Source of the DNA: Salipaludibacillus sp047795645
Lineage (GTDB): Bacteria; Bacillota; Bacilli; Bacillales; Salisediminibacteriaceae
Length of the DNA stretch: 64,000 bases
Direction of reading: 5' to 3'
Assembly: GCF_047795645.1 (NCBI RefSeq)
Contig: NZ_CP181045.1
Span: 4,650,001 to 4,714,000, forward strand
The notes beneath the pieces are model-generated. The model saw only the letters and a list, made by a program, of their open reading frames with translations, searched no databases and had not been told where the DNA came from. The stretch's first letter is position 1; each line of letters starts with the position of its first letter. This document shows positions 17,893 to 26,132 of this stretch, piece after piece. The translations under genes and the position numbers were made by a program.

Positions 17893-19538
17893 GCATCATT
17901 ATTCTCCTCTAACTTCCAGTCCTCACCGTATAACTCTTGACCGTTTTTTCCTAATGTTAATCGGGTGTTATCATATGCAATTTTTGCTGTACTCGACTCA
18001 TAAGAACTCGCTCTGTCGAAAGAGATAAAAATTTGCTTCTCAATGTCGTTATAAAGTTGCATAATGCCATCAACCGATTCATCTTCTATATTCTTAAAAA
18101 TTAAAGAATCATGGGTTATTGCAGGAAGCATAGAAAGACGTAAGGTTGCAAGATCGAATAACACCAGACCTTTATAATTCGTACCTGTCCCATCATCATC
18201 TGGGGTAAAGAATGAATAGCTGTTGTAAGCTTTAAGCTTTAATAGAGGGGCTTTACGATTTTCATTAAGCATCCGGCTATTGAGCTCTTTCATTTCAGTA
18301 TTAATTTCTGCTTCTATTTCCGACAAGATACTTTCTATGCTTTGCTCAAGTGCTTGTTTGGCTCGACGCTTCTTTTCATTCAGCTTATTTAGTTTAGTGT
18401 AGGCATCGTTTTGAGCTTCTAGCTCGTGAATTTTTCTAGAGAGTCTTGAGTACTCGTCTAGAAACTCAGGTGACAGTTGTGTTGGGATTCCGAGTTCACT
18501 CATTTGTATTTCCATTCCATTAACGATCACTTTCAATTCTTGGTTCTCAGATTCAAGCGATTCACGTTCCTGGGCAAACTCGTCATTAAGAATAATAGCC
18601 AGTTTTTGATGAAAGCCTTCAACTTCATGAATTCGGCGAAGATTCACATTAGGGAAATACGTCATCAGTGATTTGAAGTCGGCCTCCGTAGGGTATAGGC
18701 CGGTTTCCAAATTGATCTCCAGTAACGAAATTTTGCTCTTATTTTGCTGGATCTTTTTATTCAATCGATACACTTCATTTTTTAGATCTAATCTTTGATT
18801 CTCTCGCTTAATTTGCTCTTCAGAAAAATCATTATTTGATTCTTGAGACAGTTGCTCCCGTGTCTGTTTTAAACTTTCGATTTTTGCTACACTTGTATCG
18901 TACTTGGTTTTCCCGTCAACAAGTGAGGGTATAAATTGATACTTTCTTGCATTGCGGAAAGTTTGTTGTAGCTCAGTTTGAATATTCAAATTCTGTTTAT
19001 ACGGCTCAGTAAATTTAAATCTATCGAATAACTTAATGGTTGTATCAATCGCCTTTTCCATTCCTTCTTGATGTCGAATCTTAAGTGGTTGTTTCTCATC
19101 GTAATTTTGTTTTCCATAGATGCGGAAGAAACGACCTACAGTATTTCTGAATTTCAGATCACGAAAATCTAGGCCATATTTCCCTTTTAACCAGCTAACA
19201 AACTCATCAAGAGAGTAATTTTCATCGGTAACCTTATAATCCTTGTCACAAATATGTATGGTTTCAGGATATTTTGTATTCCTTGCAAAATAATAGCTTG
19301 TTCCTTCAAATTCAAAGCAGAAGTAGAGCGTATGGTGTCCCACCTGTTTAACGGCATCTGTTTTAATGTAAGTGCTCCCACCAAAAATAAAATCAATAGC
19401 CAATAATGCCGAGGACTTTCCAATTGAATTCTCACCATTTTCTCCACCTAATACAACATTCAAGCCAGGTTTAAAGGTTATAGGAGGTCTTATTTTCCCT
19501 TTATCTTTAAATGCCATTGATTTCAATTCGATTAGCAT
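17880..19538 (-). CDS. ABC-three-component system ATPase (DUF2326, YydD-like)
   Basis: 552 residues. SMC/Rad50-type ATPase head with Walker A GENGENSIGKSS (residues 32-43), a long central coiled coil (about 190-430), and a C-terminal DUF2326 region carrying the remaining ATPase motifs (LVLFDLATL, LPAITHDSLIF). In ABC-3C systems this protein senses invading nucleic acid or its transactions and unleashes the effector through a middle component. It is the last gene of a three-gene operon; its ATG (GGAGGCG upstream) overlaps the end of the middle-component gene. Function as defence is inferred from family and context. Confidence 0.88.
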   Translation of the reverse strand: MLIELKSMAFKDKGKIRPPITFKPGLNVVLGGENGENSIGKSSALLAIDFIFGGSTYIKTDAVKQVGHHTLYFCFEFEGTSYYFARNTKYPETIHICDKDYKVTDENYSLDEFVSWLKGKYGLDFRDLKFRNTVGRFFRIYGKQNYDEKQPLKIRHQEGMEKAIDTTIKLFDRFKFTEPYKQNLNIQTELQQTFRNARKYQFIPSLVDGKTKYDTSVAKIESLKQTREQLSQESNNDFSEEQIKRENQRLDLKNEVYRLNKKIQQNKSKISLLEINLETGLYPTEADFKSLMTYFPNVNLRRIHEVEGFHQKLAIILNDEFAQERESLESENQELKVIVNGMEIQMSELGIPTQLSPEFLDEYSRLSRKIHELEAQNDAYTKLNKLNEKKRRAKQALEQSIESILSEIEAEINTEMKELNSRMLNENRKAPLLKLKAYNSYSFFTPDDDGTGTNYKGLVLFDLATLRLSMLPAITHDSLIFKNIEDESVDGIMQLYNDIEKQIFISFDRASSYESSTAKIAYDNTRLTLGKNGQELYGEDWKLEENNDASKL

Positions 19539-19756
19539 AAGAATATCGCCTCCATGTCTTCTGTCATTTCAATCATCTGCATTGCATATAAGCAGTCCAG
19601 TGCAGATAAAAAGTCGGTAGGATCCTCTAGGATAGGATTCAACTGCCAAAATAGGCCTTTAACTGTAATAGGCCCGTTTTGTAATCTATTAAGCACTTCT
19701 GGCAATAAGGCTAGAGTGCTATTTTTGTATGAATAAAGTTTATTTGGAAATTGCAT
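19532..19756 (-). CDS. ABC-three-component system middle component
   Basis: 74 residues from ATG 19756, with GAGGTG seven bases upstream; the frame extends to a TTG at 19780 but that lacks a ribosome site. Sequence (FPNKLYSYKNSTLALLPEVL, then FLSALDCLYAMQMIE) matches small winged-helix-like middle components (MC6/MC7 type) that connect ATPase and effector. It overlaps the effector gene by 17 bases and the ATPase gene by 7, so all three are made together. Confidence 0.82.
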   Translation of the reverse strand: MQFPNKLYSYKNSTLALLPEVLNRLQNGPITVKGLFWQLNPILEDPTDFLSALDCLYAMQMIEMTEDMEAIFLC

Positions 19757-20873
19757 CGAACACCTCACAGTTCTGGACAAAATAAGTCACAATAATTTGG
19801 CAAATTATATTTTCATGTCTGGTGGAGGTCTGTATTTTGTTCGTTATTCGTTCAAATATCTCTATTTGCGACAAATTCTTCTTTTTTAGTTTCCGATAAA
19901 GGCCCCTCATTTGCTCTTGAAGTTCTTCATAATCAAGATCCCCTCTTTTATCATAATTTTTTAGGATCTCCCTGACCGTTAGATAGTAGCTGGTGACAAG
20001 GTTTCTGTTAAGCATATAAAGAGCAGGTTCTTTTTCTGGGTCAATCTTATCTTCAATTTTCTCTGAATTAAATTCTGCTTCCTCTAATTCTTTTATGTTT
20101 AGGTTTTTTATCTTCTCGAGCGCAGCATGTAAATTTTGTTCTATTTTTATATCACCAACAGCTAAATCACCTAAAGTTGCTGTGCTTAACACATTTTTTA
20201 TATTTATTAATCTTTTCATGAGCTTACTATCGTTATCTAGCAAATAAGTAGCATGACAATCAGGACAAGCAGCAAGCAAGTTTGATATATCGTTATTTTT
20301 ATTTTTATCAATCAGCACAACTTCATAGACCCATTGAGTTTGCCCCTTACTTTCTTTGTAGAGGGGCTTTGCGCATCCTGGAAAAGAACAATAGCTTTGA
20401 GATTCTCTTAGCAGGGATTCGCCATAGTTGTTTTTTAGTTTGACCGATTCTTCCAGTGCTGCATTTTTATCTATCCTACCTTGAGGTACTAAGCCGGCAC
20501 GGTCACGTATATTTTCGCAAACGTGGCCACCTATTTTCTCAGGATAGTTATTGATATGAATAGAAGAATCAAATTTATTAATATCCTCCACCAAACCATC
20601 AGTAGCCTGACTTGGAAGATTATGCAGTCGATCTTCGAGGTTGTATGTATCGAGCTTATAAACGATTGACCGAGCAAATTTGTTAGAAAGCCCCCTGGAA
20701 GCATAACTCTTTAAAGTGTTATCTTTGCACTTCCCGGATGGATCTTTTGGAGTATCCCAATCACTCTCAGGAACATCTGTAATCATTTGAATAAATTCAC
20801 GAAAAAAAGATGGTACACCATGCCCATCGGACAGGTATTTTCTAAGCACAGTAAATATTTCATTAAACTGCAT
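19740..20873 (-). CDS. ABC-three-component system effector with HNH-like domain and ABC-3C C-terminal domain
   Basis: 377 residues from ATG 20873, because AAAAGGAG lies at proper distance; an upstream ATG at 20909 falls in the operator-like repeats. An HNH-type zinc module spans about 158-205: CSFPGC, then YEVVLIDKNKNNDISNLL, then CPDCH. The first histidine of a standard HNH (usually in a VxHI context) is replaced by leucine here, so catalysis by the classical mechanism is doubtful. Residues about 240-377 form the helical domain typical of ABC-3C effectors. First gene of the operon. Predicted DNA- or RNA-targeting toxin held in check by the other two proteins. Confidence 0.82.
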   Translation of the reverse strand: MQFNEIFTVLRKYLSDGHGVPSFFREFIQMITDVPESDWDTPKDPSGKCKDNTLKSYASRGLSNKFARSIVYKLDTYNLEDRLHNLPSQATDGLVEDINKFDSSIHINNYPEKIGGHVCENIRDRAGLVPQGRIDKNAALEESVKLKNNYGESLLRESQSYCSFPGCAKPLYKESKGQTQWVYEVVLIDKNKNNDISNLLAACPDCHATYLLDNDSKLMKRLINIKNVLSTATLGDLAVGDIKIEQNLHAALEKIKNLNIKELEEAEFNSEKIEDKIDPEKEPALYMLNRNLVTSYYLTVREILKNYDKRGDLDYEELQEQMRGLYRKLKKKNLSQIEIFERITNKIQTSTRHENIICQIIVTYFVQNCEVFDAISK

Positions 20874-20892
20874 GGCCTGCTCCTTTTCCCAA

Positions 20893-20920
20893 GATGCATC
20901 TCGATGCATCTCAATGCGTC
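20893..20920 (-). promoter_or_regulatory. Operator-like repeats before the ABC-3C operon
   Basis: The palindrome GATGCATC occurs at 20893-20900 and 20903-20910, and a degenerate copy AATGCGTC at 20913-20920, spaced exactly ten bases, one helical turn. A TTGACA (minus strand) lies next to them. This suits cooperative binding of a repressor. Confidence 0.55.
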
Positions 20921-21083
20921 AAACTGTCAACGATTTGAAAACCCCATTTAGTATCCTGTGTACAGGGACTTAGCATCTTAATATCTACAAAAAATTATAT
21001 CACATATATTTGCAATCTTTGCACAAATTTTGAGTTTGTAAACATACTAGGCGTTTTTTCAAACTGAATGACATGTATAGAGC

Positions 21084-21133
21084 AGCCGAAAGACTCTCGT
21101 TTTTATAAAAAAAACGGTGAGTTTTTCGGCTGA
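21084..21133. repeat. Long hairpin ahead of the phage-like module
   Basis: CAGCCGAAAGACTC pairs with GTGAGTTTTTCGGCTG, extended inward by CGTTTTT/AAAAACG, giving a near-continuous stem with a small loop. It separates the divergent ABC-3C operon and phage-like module and may terminate or attenuate transcription. Confidence 0.6.
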
Positions 21134-21172
21134 TTATCATGCCCTTTTCTCTCCGGAGAGAGGGGCAAAAAC

Positions 21173-21667
21173 ATGTCAAGAGCGTACAAAACAAGCAAAA
21201 AGAGGAGAACCAATTACATTTATTACACGACTGAAGGAACAAAGATCGTTATTACTCCAGGAGAGGATAGCGTTACTGCATCTGATATCGAGATTTTACA
21301 TTCAATGGATGATTTCGAAGTGGACGAGCAGCGCCGCTATGATTACCGAGTTACAACCCATCTTGATGCTTATCATGATGGTGAAAGTGCAGCTGCAAAT
21401 GACCGTAACAAGTATCTTGCTGATGATAGAGCTAATCTTGAAGAACTTTATATAGAAGCAGAAGAGGAAGCAGAACACCTAGATTTGTTGGACAAGCTTA
21501 CAAAGGCTATGGAGTGCCTATTGCCACAACAAAAAGTGCTTTTTAAAAAAGTATATTTGGACAAGCGTTCCAATACTGATATCGCTGCCGAAGAAGGTGT
21601 GTCCGAGGCAGCGATTCGTAAACGTTTGAGAAAGATGTATGCACGGCTCAGAAAAAATATTTCCTGA
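21173..21667 (+). CDS. Phage-type sigma-70 region 4-like regulator
   Basis: 164 residues. The C-terminal 60 residues form a sigma region 4 HTH (LLPQQKVLFKKVYLDKRSNT, then DIAAEEGVSEAAIRKRLRK). The N-terminal half is acidic and lacks sigma region 2, as in ArpU-like or small sigma-like phage regulators. It opens the replication module and is the likely activator of the downstream genes. ATG with GAGAGGGG upstream. Confidence 0.75.
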   Translation: MSRAYKTSKKRRTNYIYYTTEGTKIVITPGEDSVTASDIEILHSMDDFEVDEQRRYDYRVTTHLDAYHDGESAAANDRNKYLADDRANLEELYIEAEEEAEHLDLLDKLTKAMECLLPQQKVLFKKVYLDKRSNTDIAAEEGVSEAAIRKRLRKMYARLRKNIS

Positions 21668-21670
21668 GAT

Positions 21671-21728
21671 GGGGGTTCGAAAGAGCCCACTTTTTCGCTT
21701 ATTGGTGAGGGGGCAGATAAATCGCCCC
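21671..21728 (+). promoter_or_regulatory. Conserved leader motif, copy 1
   Basis: GGGGGTTCGA, a short C-rich stretch, CTTTTT, CGCTTAT, then TGAGGG and CAGA. The same order of blocks recurs at 25254 and, weaker, at 35969, each time ahead of a gene of the element. The first part can fold (TGGGG with GCCCA) and is followed by Ts, so it may be an attenuator. Confidence 0.5.
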
Positions 21729-21745
21729 AGGAAAGGAGACGAAAA

Positions 21746-21973
21746 ATGAGCCTTAAACACAAAGTCATAATCAATGTGGAAAAACCTGGTGGCGGCAGGA
21801 GCTCTGTAATTCAAAGCAGCAAAAAAACAATCCGAAGTAAACTGCTCGATTGGTTACTCGGTAAAAAAGTAAGCCTGCTTGTAATTACGCACGGTGACTC
21901 AGTCGAGACGGTAGAAATCAGGGAACTCAAGGAAGGAGGTGTGAGCCATGAGCAAAACCAAACTTCTTCTTGA
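21746..21973 (+). CDS. Small phage-element protein of unknown function
   Basis: 75 residues, basic, with KKTIRSKLLDWLLGKKVSLL in the middle. I do not recognise a domain. Starts at ATG after AAAGGAG and overlaps the next gene by 26 bases, so the two are probably translationally coupled. Position between a sigma-like regulator and replication genes is typical of these elements. Confidence 0.65.
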   Translation: MSLKHKVIINVEKPGGGRSSVIQSSKKTIRSKLLDWLLGKKVSLLVITHGDSVETVEIRELKEGGVSHEQNQTSS

Positions 21974-22265
21974 TGTAGTCACTGATCTTCATTCATTAGC
22001 AGACAGCCTTCAAGCTGTTGCGGATGCCTTAGCAAATAACGACCCTGTTGAAAAACCAAAGTCAGAAAAATCCGAGCCTGAAAATCCGCCAGAGAAAAAG
22101 CAGGTTACTTTGGAAGAGGTAAGGGCTGTACTTGTGGAAAAGAGTCATGACGGATTTACAGCTGAAGTGAGAGCTTTACTACAAAAGTATGGTGCATCTA
22201 AACTCAGCGAGATTGATCCATCGAATTACTCTTCCCTGCTCTCTGATGCGGAGGGATTAAAATGA
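21948..22265 (+). CDS. Phage-element protein of unknown function
   Basis: 105 residues: a helical N terminus (LHSLADSLQAVADALA), a charged Pro/Glu/Lys linker (about 32-50), and a C-terminal domain (VTLEEVRAVLVEKSHDGFTA, then KYGASKLSEIDP) seen in many Firmicutes phage modules, sometimes labelled rrp5-like without evidence. It precedes the DUF2800 relic with a stop/start overlap. Function unknown, possibly replication-associated. Confidence 0.65.
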   Translation: MSKTKLLLDVVTDLHSLADSLQAVADALANNDPVEKPKSEKSEPENPPEKKQVTLEEVRAVLVEKSHDGFTAEVRALLQKYGASKLSEIDPSNYSSLLSDAEGLK

Positions 22266-22714
22266 GCAATCATGCGCAAGCAAAAATGAAACTGGCGGTA
22301 TATGAGTTCGCTCTACCCCACTACTGTCAGATGAAGAAATCTCAGAAATTCTATCATCAGTCGGGGATCTCACCAGCTGGGCAAATGAAATCATGGCTTA
22401 TGCAACAGATGCAGCAGTCAATCGTGGAAAAAAAAGTGGCCCGGATTTAAGGTCGTTGTAAGTCGTTCCAACCGCAAATATACAGATGAAAAAGAAGTAG
22501 CTGAAACCGCGGAGAATGCAGGCTATCACGACATTTATAAGCAAAGTCTCATCACGATTACCCAGATGGAAAAATTACTCGAAAAAAAACGTTTTAAAGA
22601 AGTTCTAGGTGGTCTGGTCAAGAAGCCACCGGGAAAACAGACACTCGTACCTGTCTCAGACAAGCGTCCTGAAATAACAGCTGGGACAGCAAAAAATGAT
22701 TTTATGGAGGAATA
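22262..22714 (+). pseudogene. DUF2800 phage gene, internally deleted and frameshifted
   Basis: ATG 22262 opens MSNHA, the usual first residues of DUF2800 proteins, but jumps straight to the C-terminal part (QAKMKLAVYEFALP). A shift near 22318 then continues LLSDEEISEILSSVGDLTSW, and another near 22430 continues WPGFKVVVSRSNRKYTDEKE to a stop at 22714. Intact members have about 380 residues (family knowledge), so roughly 240 codons are missing and two frameshifts follow. DUF2800 is predicted to be a RecB-like nuclease partner of DUF2815. Confidence 0.8.
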
Positions 22715-22717
22715 ATT

Positions 22718-23278
22718 ATGTCATACAAAGTAAACAGAACGAATCCTACGAAAGTGATCACTGGAGTTGTAAGACTCTCTTATGCCAATGTTTGGGAACC
22801 GAAATCAATTAATGGCGGAGCTGAAAAGTTTAGTACGAGTTTGATTATCGCAAAAAGTGATACGAAAACGCTCAATGCTATTGATGAGGCGGTAAATGCC
22901 GCAATTGAAGAAGGGAAAGGGAAATTTGGCGGTAAGATTCCTAACAAAGCAGCCCTAAAGCTCCCTCTACGCGATGGAGACATCGATCGCCCTGATGATG
23001 AAGCTTATGCAAATTGTTATTTCGTCAATGCAAATAGCAATACACCGCCGCAAGTCGTAGACAAAGATGTTAATCCGATTCTTGAACGTTCGGAAATCTA
23101 CTCAGGTGTGTACGCAAGAGTGAGTATCAACTTCTATGCTTTTAATACTAATGGGAATAAGGGTGTAGCTTGTGGACTTGGAAATATTCAAAAGATCCGA
23201 GACGGTGAGCCTCTAGGCGGTAGAAGAAATGCAGCTGAAGACTTCACCACCGATGTGGATGATGACTTTTTATCATGA
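22718..23278 (+). CDS. DUF2815 phage ssDNA-binding-like protein
   Basis: 186 residues, DUF2815 family, predicted OB-fold single-stranded DNA binding protein of phage replication modules. The conserved openings VRLSYANVWEPKS and SGVYARVSINFYAF are present, and the acidic C-terminal tail (DFTTDVDDDFLS) resembles that of ssDNA-binding proteins that recruit partners. Ribosome site TGGAGG at 22703. Its stop overlaps the ATG of the polymerase. Confidence 0.85.
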   Translation: MSYKVNRTNPTKVITGVVRLSYANVWEPKSINGGAEKFSTSLIIAKSDTKTLNAIDEAVNAAIEEGKGKFGGKIPNKAALKLPLRDGDIDRPDDEAYANCYFVNANSNTPPQVVDKDVNPILERSEIYSGVYARVSINFYAFNTNGNKGVACGLGNIQKIRDGEPLGGRRNAAEDFTTDVDDDFLS

Positions 23279-25248
23279 AGTCGTTAAATATAGATCTTGA
23301 AACCTTCAGTGATGTGGGCCTCGCTAAAAGCGGGGTCTATCGTTATGCAGAAGCACCGGATTTTGAGGTTTTACTTTTGGGCTACAGTGTTGATAGCGGA
23401 CTGGTGAAGGTTGTTGACTTGGCAAATGGTGAAGAAATTCCTCAAGAAGTAACAGATGCAATTTTGGATGACAAGGTAACAAAATGGGCCTTTAATGCCC
23501 AGTTTGAAAGAATATGTCTATCCCGCTGGTTTTCAAGAAAAGGGGTAGTGCTGGATCAGAATAATTCTGATAGTTTATTTCTCAACCCGTCATCCTGGCG
23601 CTGTACGATGGTGTGGTCTGCCTATCTAGGCCTTCCTCTTTCCCTGGAGGGAGCAGCAATTGTAACAGGTGCAGATAAGAAAAAACTGAGGGAAGGAAAA
23701 GAACTCATACGGTATTTTTGTCAGCCCTGCAAGTCAACGAAAACCAATGGTGGCCGCACACGAAATCTACCAAAACATGATCCAGATAAGTGGGATCGAT
23801 TCAAAGCATATAACCTTCGAGATGTAGAAACAGAACTTTCCATTCATTCAAAGCTTCAGAAGTTTCCTATGCCAGAAGATGAGTGGAAAAACTATATCCT
23901 TGATCAGCATATCAACGATCGAGGTATTCAGCTAGATCTGAAATTAGTGCGTCAGGCTATACGATGCGACGACAAAGTCAGAGATAAATTGATGAGCCGC
24001 TTGAAAGAAATCACGAAGCTTGATAATCCAAATTCAGTGGCTCAGATAAAAACCTGGCTTTTGGAGAATGGGGTGGAAACGGAAAGTCTTGATAAGGCTT
24101 CTGTTAAAGAGCTATTAAAGGATGCACCTGATCATCTAAGTGAGGTATTAGAGCTGCGGCAGTTACTTGCTAAGTCCAGTGTAAAGAAATACACCGCAAT
24201 GGAAAGTGCCGTCTGTTCTGATGGAAGAGCTCGTGGGCTACTGCAGTTTTACGGTGCCAATCGAACCGGGAGATTTGCAGGGAGGCTTATTCAAGTTCAA
24301 AACCTCCCACAGAACCATTTGCCGGATCTGGAACAGTCGCGAAAATTAGTAAGAGGTGGTCTCTTTGACGCGTTGGAACTTTTGTACGACTCTGTTCCGG
24401 GTGTCTTATCAGAATTAATCCGTACTGCCTTTGTTCCAAAAGAAGGCCACAAGTTCATCGTTGCTGACTTTAGTGCCATCGAGGCACGAGTCATTGCATG
24501 GCTTGCAGGAGAGACATGGCGAAATGAAGTATTTGCTACCCATGGAAAAATATATGAAGCATCTGCTTCTCAGATGTTTAGGGTTCCTTTAGAAGAAGTC
24601 ACAAAAGGAAGTCCGCTAAGGCAAAAAGGTAAAATTGCGGAACTGGCTCTTGGCTACGGTGGATCGGTAGGTGCTTTAAAAGCAATGGGCGCCCTGGAAA
24701 TGGGACTTACAGAAGAAGAACTAAAACCGCTGGTAAACGCTTGGCGAAATGCCAACTCCAATATTGTCAGCCTGTGGTGGGATATCGATGGATCTGTGAA
24801 AGACACTGTTAAAGAACGAAGTAAAACACAAACTCATCGCATCCGCTTTGAGTATCGTAGTGGAATGCTTTTGATATGGATTCCATCTGGGAGACAGCTT
24901 TCCTACGTAAAACCAAGAATGGGCATAAATCGTTTTGGTAGTGAATCGGTGACCTATGAAGGCGTAGGAGCAACAAAAAAATGGGAGCGTATTGATAGCT
25001 ATGGTCCGAAATTTGTCGAGAACATTGTCCAAGCCATCTCAAGAGATCTTCTTTGTTATGCGATGAAAAATTTAGATAAAGCAGGCTATAGGATTGTGAT
25101 GCATGTCCACGATGAGGCGGTTTTGGAAGTTCCGCTAGAAGCATCTGTTCAAGATGTTTGTGATCTTATGAGCCAAACACCAACTTGGGCGCCGGGGCTA
25201 AAACTACGTGCTGACGGCTTCGAGTGCAATTTTTATAAAAAAGATTAA
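23275..25248 (+). CDS. Phage family A DNA polymerase
   Basis: 657 residues. N-terminal 3'-5' exonuclease (first acidic motif in LNIDLETFSD) and a Pol I-type polymerase domain: motif A VADFSAIEARVIAWLAG (about 396-412) with its catalytic aspartate, motif B region (KIAELALGYGG), and motif C MHVHDEAVLEV (about 609-618). No 5' nuclease domain, as in phage replicases of this type. It would copy the element's DNA together with the primase below. Coding frame is intact. Confidence 0.93.
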   Translation: MKSLNIDLETFSDVGLAKSGVYRYAEAPDFEVLLLGYSVDSGLVKVVDLANGEEIPQEVTDAILDDKVTKWAFNAQFERICLSRWFSRKGVVLDQNNSDSLFLNPSSWRCTMVWSAYLGLPLSLEGAAIVTGADKKKLREGKELIRYFCQPCKSTKTNGGRTRNLPKHDPDKWDRFKAYNLRDVETELSIHSKLQKFPMPEDEWKNYILDQHINDRGIQLDLKLVRQAIRCDDKVRDKLMSRLKEITKLDNPNSVAQIKTWLLENGVETESLDKASVKELLKDAPDHLSEVLELRQLLAKSSVKKYTAMESAVCSDGRARGLLQFYGANRTGRFAGRLIQVQNLPQNHLPDLEQSRKLVRGGLFDALELLYDSVPGVLSELIRTAFVPKEGHKFIVADFSAIEARVIAWLAGETWRNEVFATHGKIYEASASQMFRVPLEEVTKGSPLRQKGKIAELALGYGGSVGALKAMGALEMGLTEEELKPLVNAWRNANSNIVSLWWDIDGSVKDTVKERSKTQTHRIRFEYRSGMLLIWIPSGRQLSYVKPRMGINRFGSESVTYEGVGATKKWERIDSYGPKFVENIVQAISRDLLCYAMKNLDKAGYRIVMHVHDEAVLEVPLEASVQDVCDLMSQTPTWAPGLKLRADGFECNFYKKD

Positions 25249-25253
25249 CTGGA

Positions 25254-25311
25254 GGGGGTTCGAGACCTCCTCTTTTTCCGCTTATAGCTGAGGGCAGAAA
25301 TTAGCGCCTAA
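25254..25311 (+). promoter_or_regulatory. Conserved leader motif, copy 2
   Basis: GGGGGTTCGAGACC, then CTCTTTTT, CCGCTTAT, GCTGAGGGCAGA and GCGCC, aligning block by block with 21671-21728. GGAGG before and CCTCC after the TTCGA loop can pair, followed by five Ts, so it looks like a short terminator with a conserved downstream tail. Confidence 0.5.
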
Positions 25312-25334
25312 ATACTATACGTGGGAGGTTCAAT

Positions 25335-26132
25335 ATGAACGATTTAAAGGTTTTTAATTACGAAGGCAGTGCAGTCAGAACTGTAGTGAAAAATGGAAGT
25401 CCATGGTGGGTGCTTAAAGATGTGTGTGATGTATTAGAAGTCGGAAACAGCCGCGATGTTATGGCTCGTTTGGAAAGTGATGAAAAGGGAGTCGATATTA
25501 TCGACACCCCTGGTGGAAAACAAGAAGTAGCTATTATCAATGAAAGTGGTCTTTATAGTGTCATATTGGTTTCTCGAAAACCAGAAGCCAAAAAGTTCAA
25601 GCGTTGGGTAACCCACGAGGTTCTCCCTTCTATTCGAAAGCATGGACTATATGCTGCGGATGAATTGTTAGCAAATCCTGATCTTTGGATCAAGGCATTG
25701 CAGGAGCTTAAGGCAGCGAGAGCAAAAAACACCGAGCTTACGACCGCCATTAGCATTCAAGAACAACAGATTGCAGAAATGAAACCAAAAGCCAGTTATT
25801 ACGATGTGGTCCTTAATTGCAATGATGCGGTATCCATCACAACAATCGCCAAGGATTATGGAAAGTCTGGTCGCTGGTTTAATGAATACCTGCACGATTT
25901 AGGTGTTCAGTTCCGTCAGAGTAAAATCTGGCTCTTGTATCAAAAGCATGCAAAGCATGGATACACTGCAACCAAAACCCATACGTATCCCGGAAAAAAC
26001 GGAAACACCCACTCCAAGGTTCACACTTACTGGACGCAAAAAGGACGCCTGTTTATTTATGAGCTATTGAAAGACCATGGCATGCTACCGCTAATTGAAC
26101 AAGAATCTGACAATGAGGAGATTATGGAATGA
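25335..26132 (+). CDS. Phage antirepressor (BRO-N and KilAC domains)
   Basis: 265 residues. BRO-N domain at 1-105 (VRTVVKNGSPWWVLKDVCDV; RKPEAKKFKRWVTHEVLPSI) and a KilAC/ANT domain at about 140-250 (TIAKDYGKSGRWFNEYL; WTQKGRLFIYELLK). Such proteins bind DNA or repressors and lift repression of phage genes. The presence of an antirepressor within a replication module suggests the element was inducible. Ends overlapping the ATG of the primase gene. Confidence 0.9.
   Translation: MNDLKVFNYEGSAVRTVVKNGSPWWVLKDVCDVLEVGNSRDVMARLESDEKGVDIIDTPGGKQEVAIINESGLYSVILVSRKPEAKKFKRWVTHEVLPSIRKHGLYAADELLANPDLWIKALQELKAARAKNTELTTAISIQEQQIAEMKPKASYYDVVLNCNDAVSITTIAKDYGKSGRWFNEYLHDLGVQFRQSKIWLLYQKHAKHGYTATKTHTYPGKNGNTHSKVHTYWTQKGRLFIYELLKDHGMLPLIEQESDNEEIME

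Noticed and set aside
21671..21700. GGGGGTTCGA considered as the T-loop of a tRNA gene (also at 25254 and 35969)
   Set aside because: No acceptor stem, anticodon arm or D-arm can be built around any of the copies. No tRNA or rRNA gene was recognised in the window.
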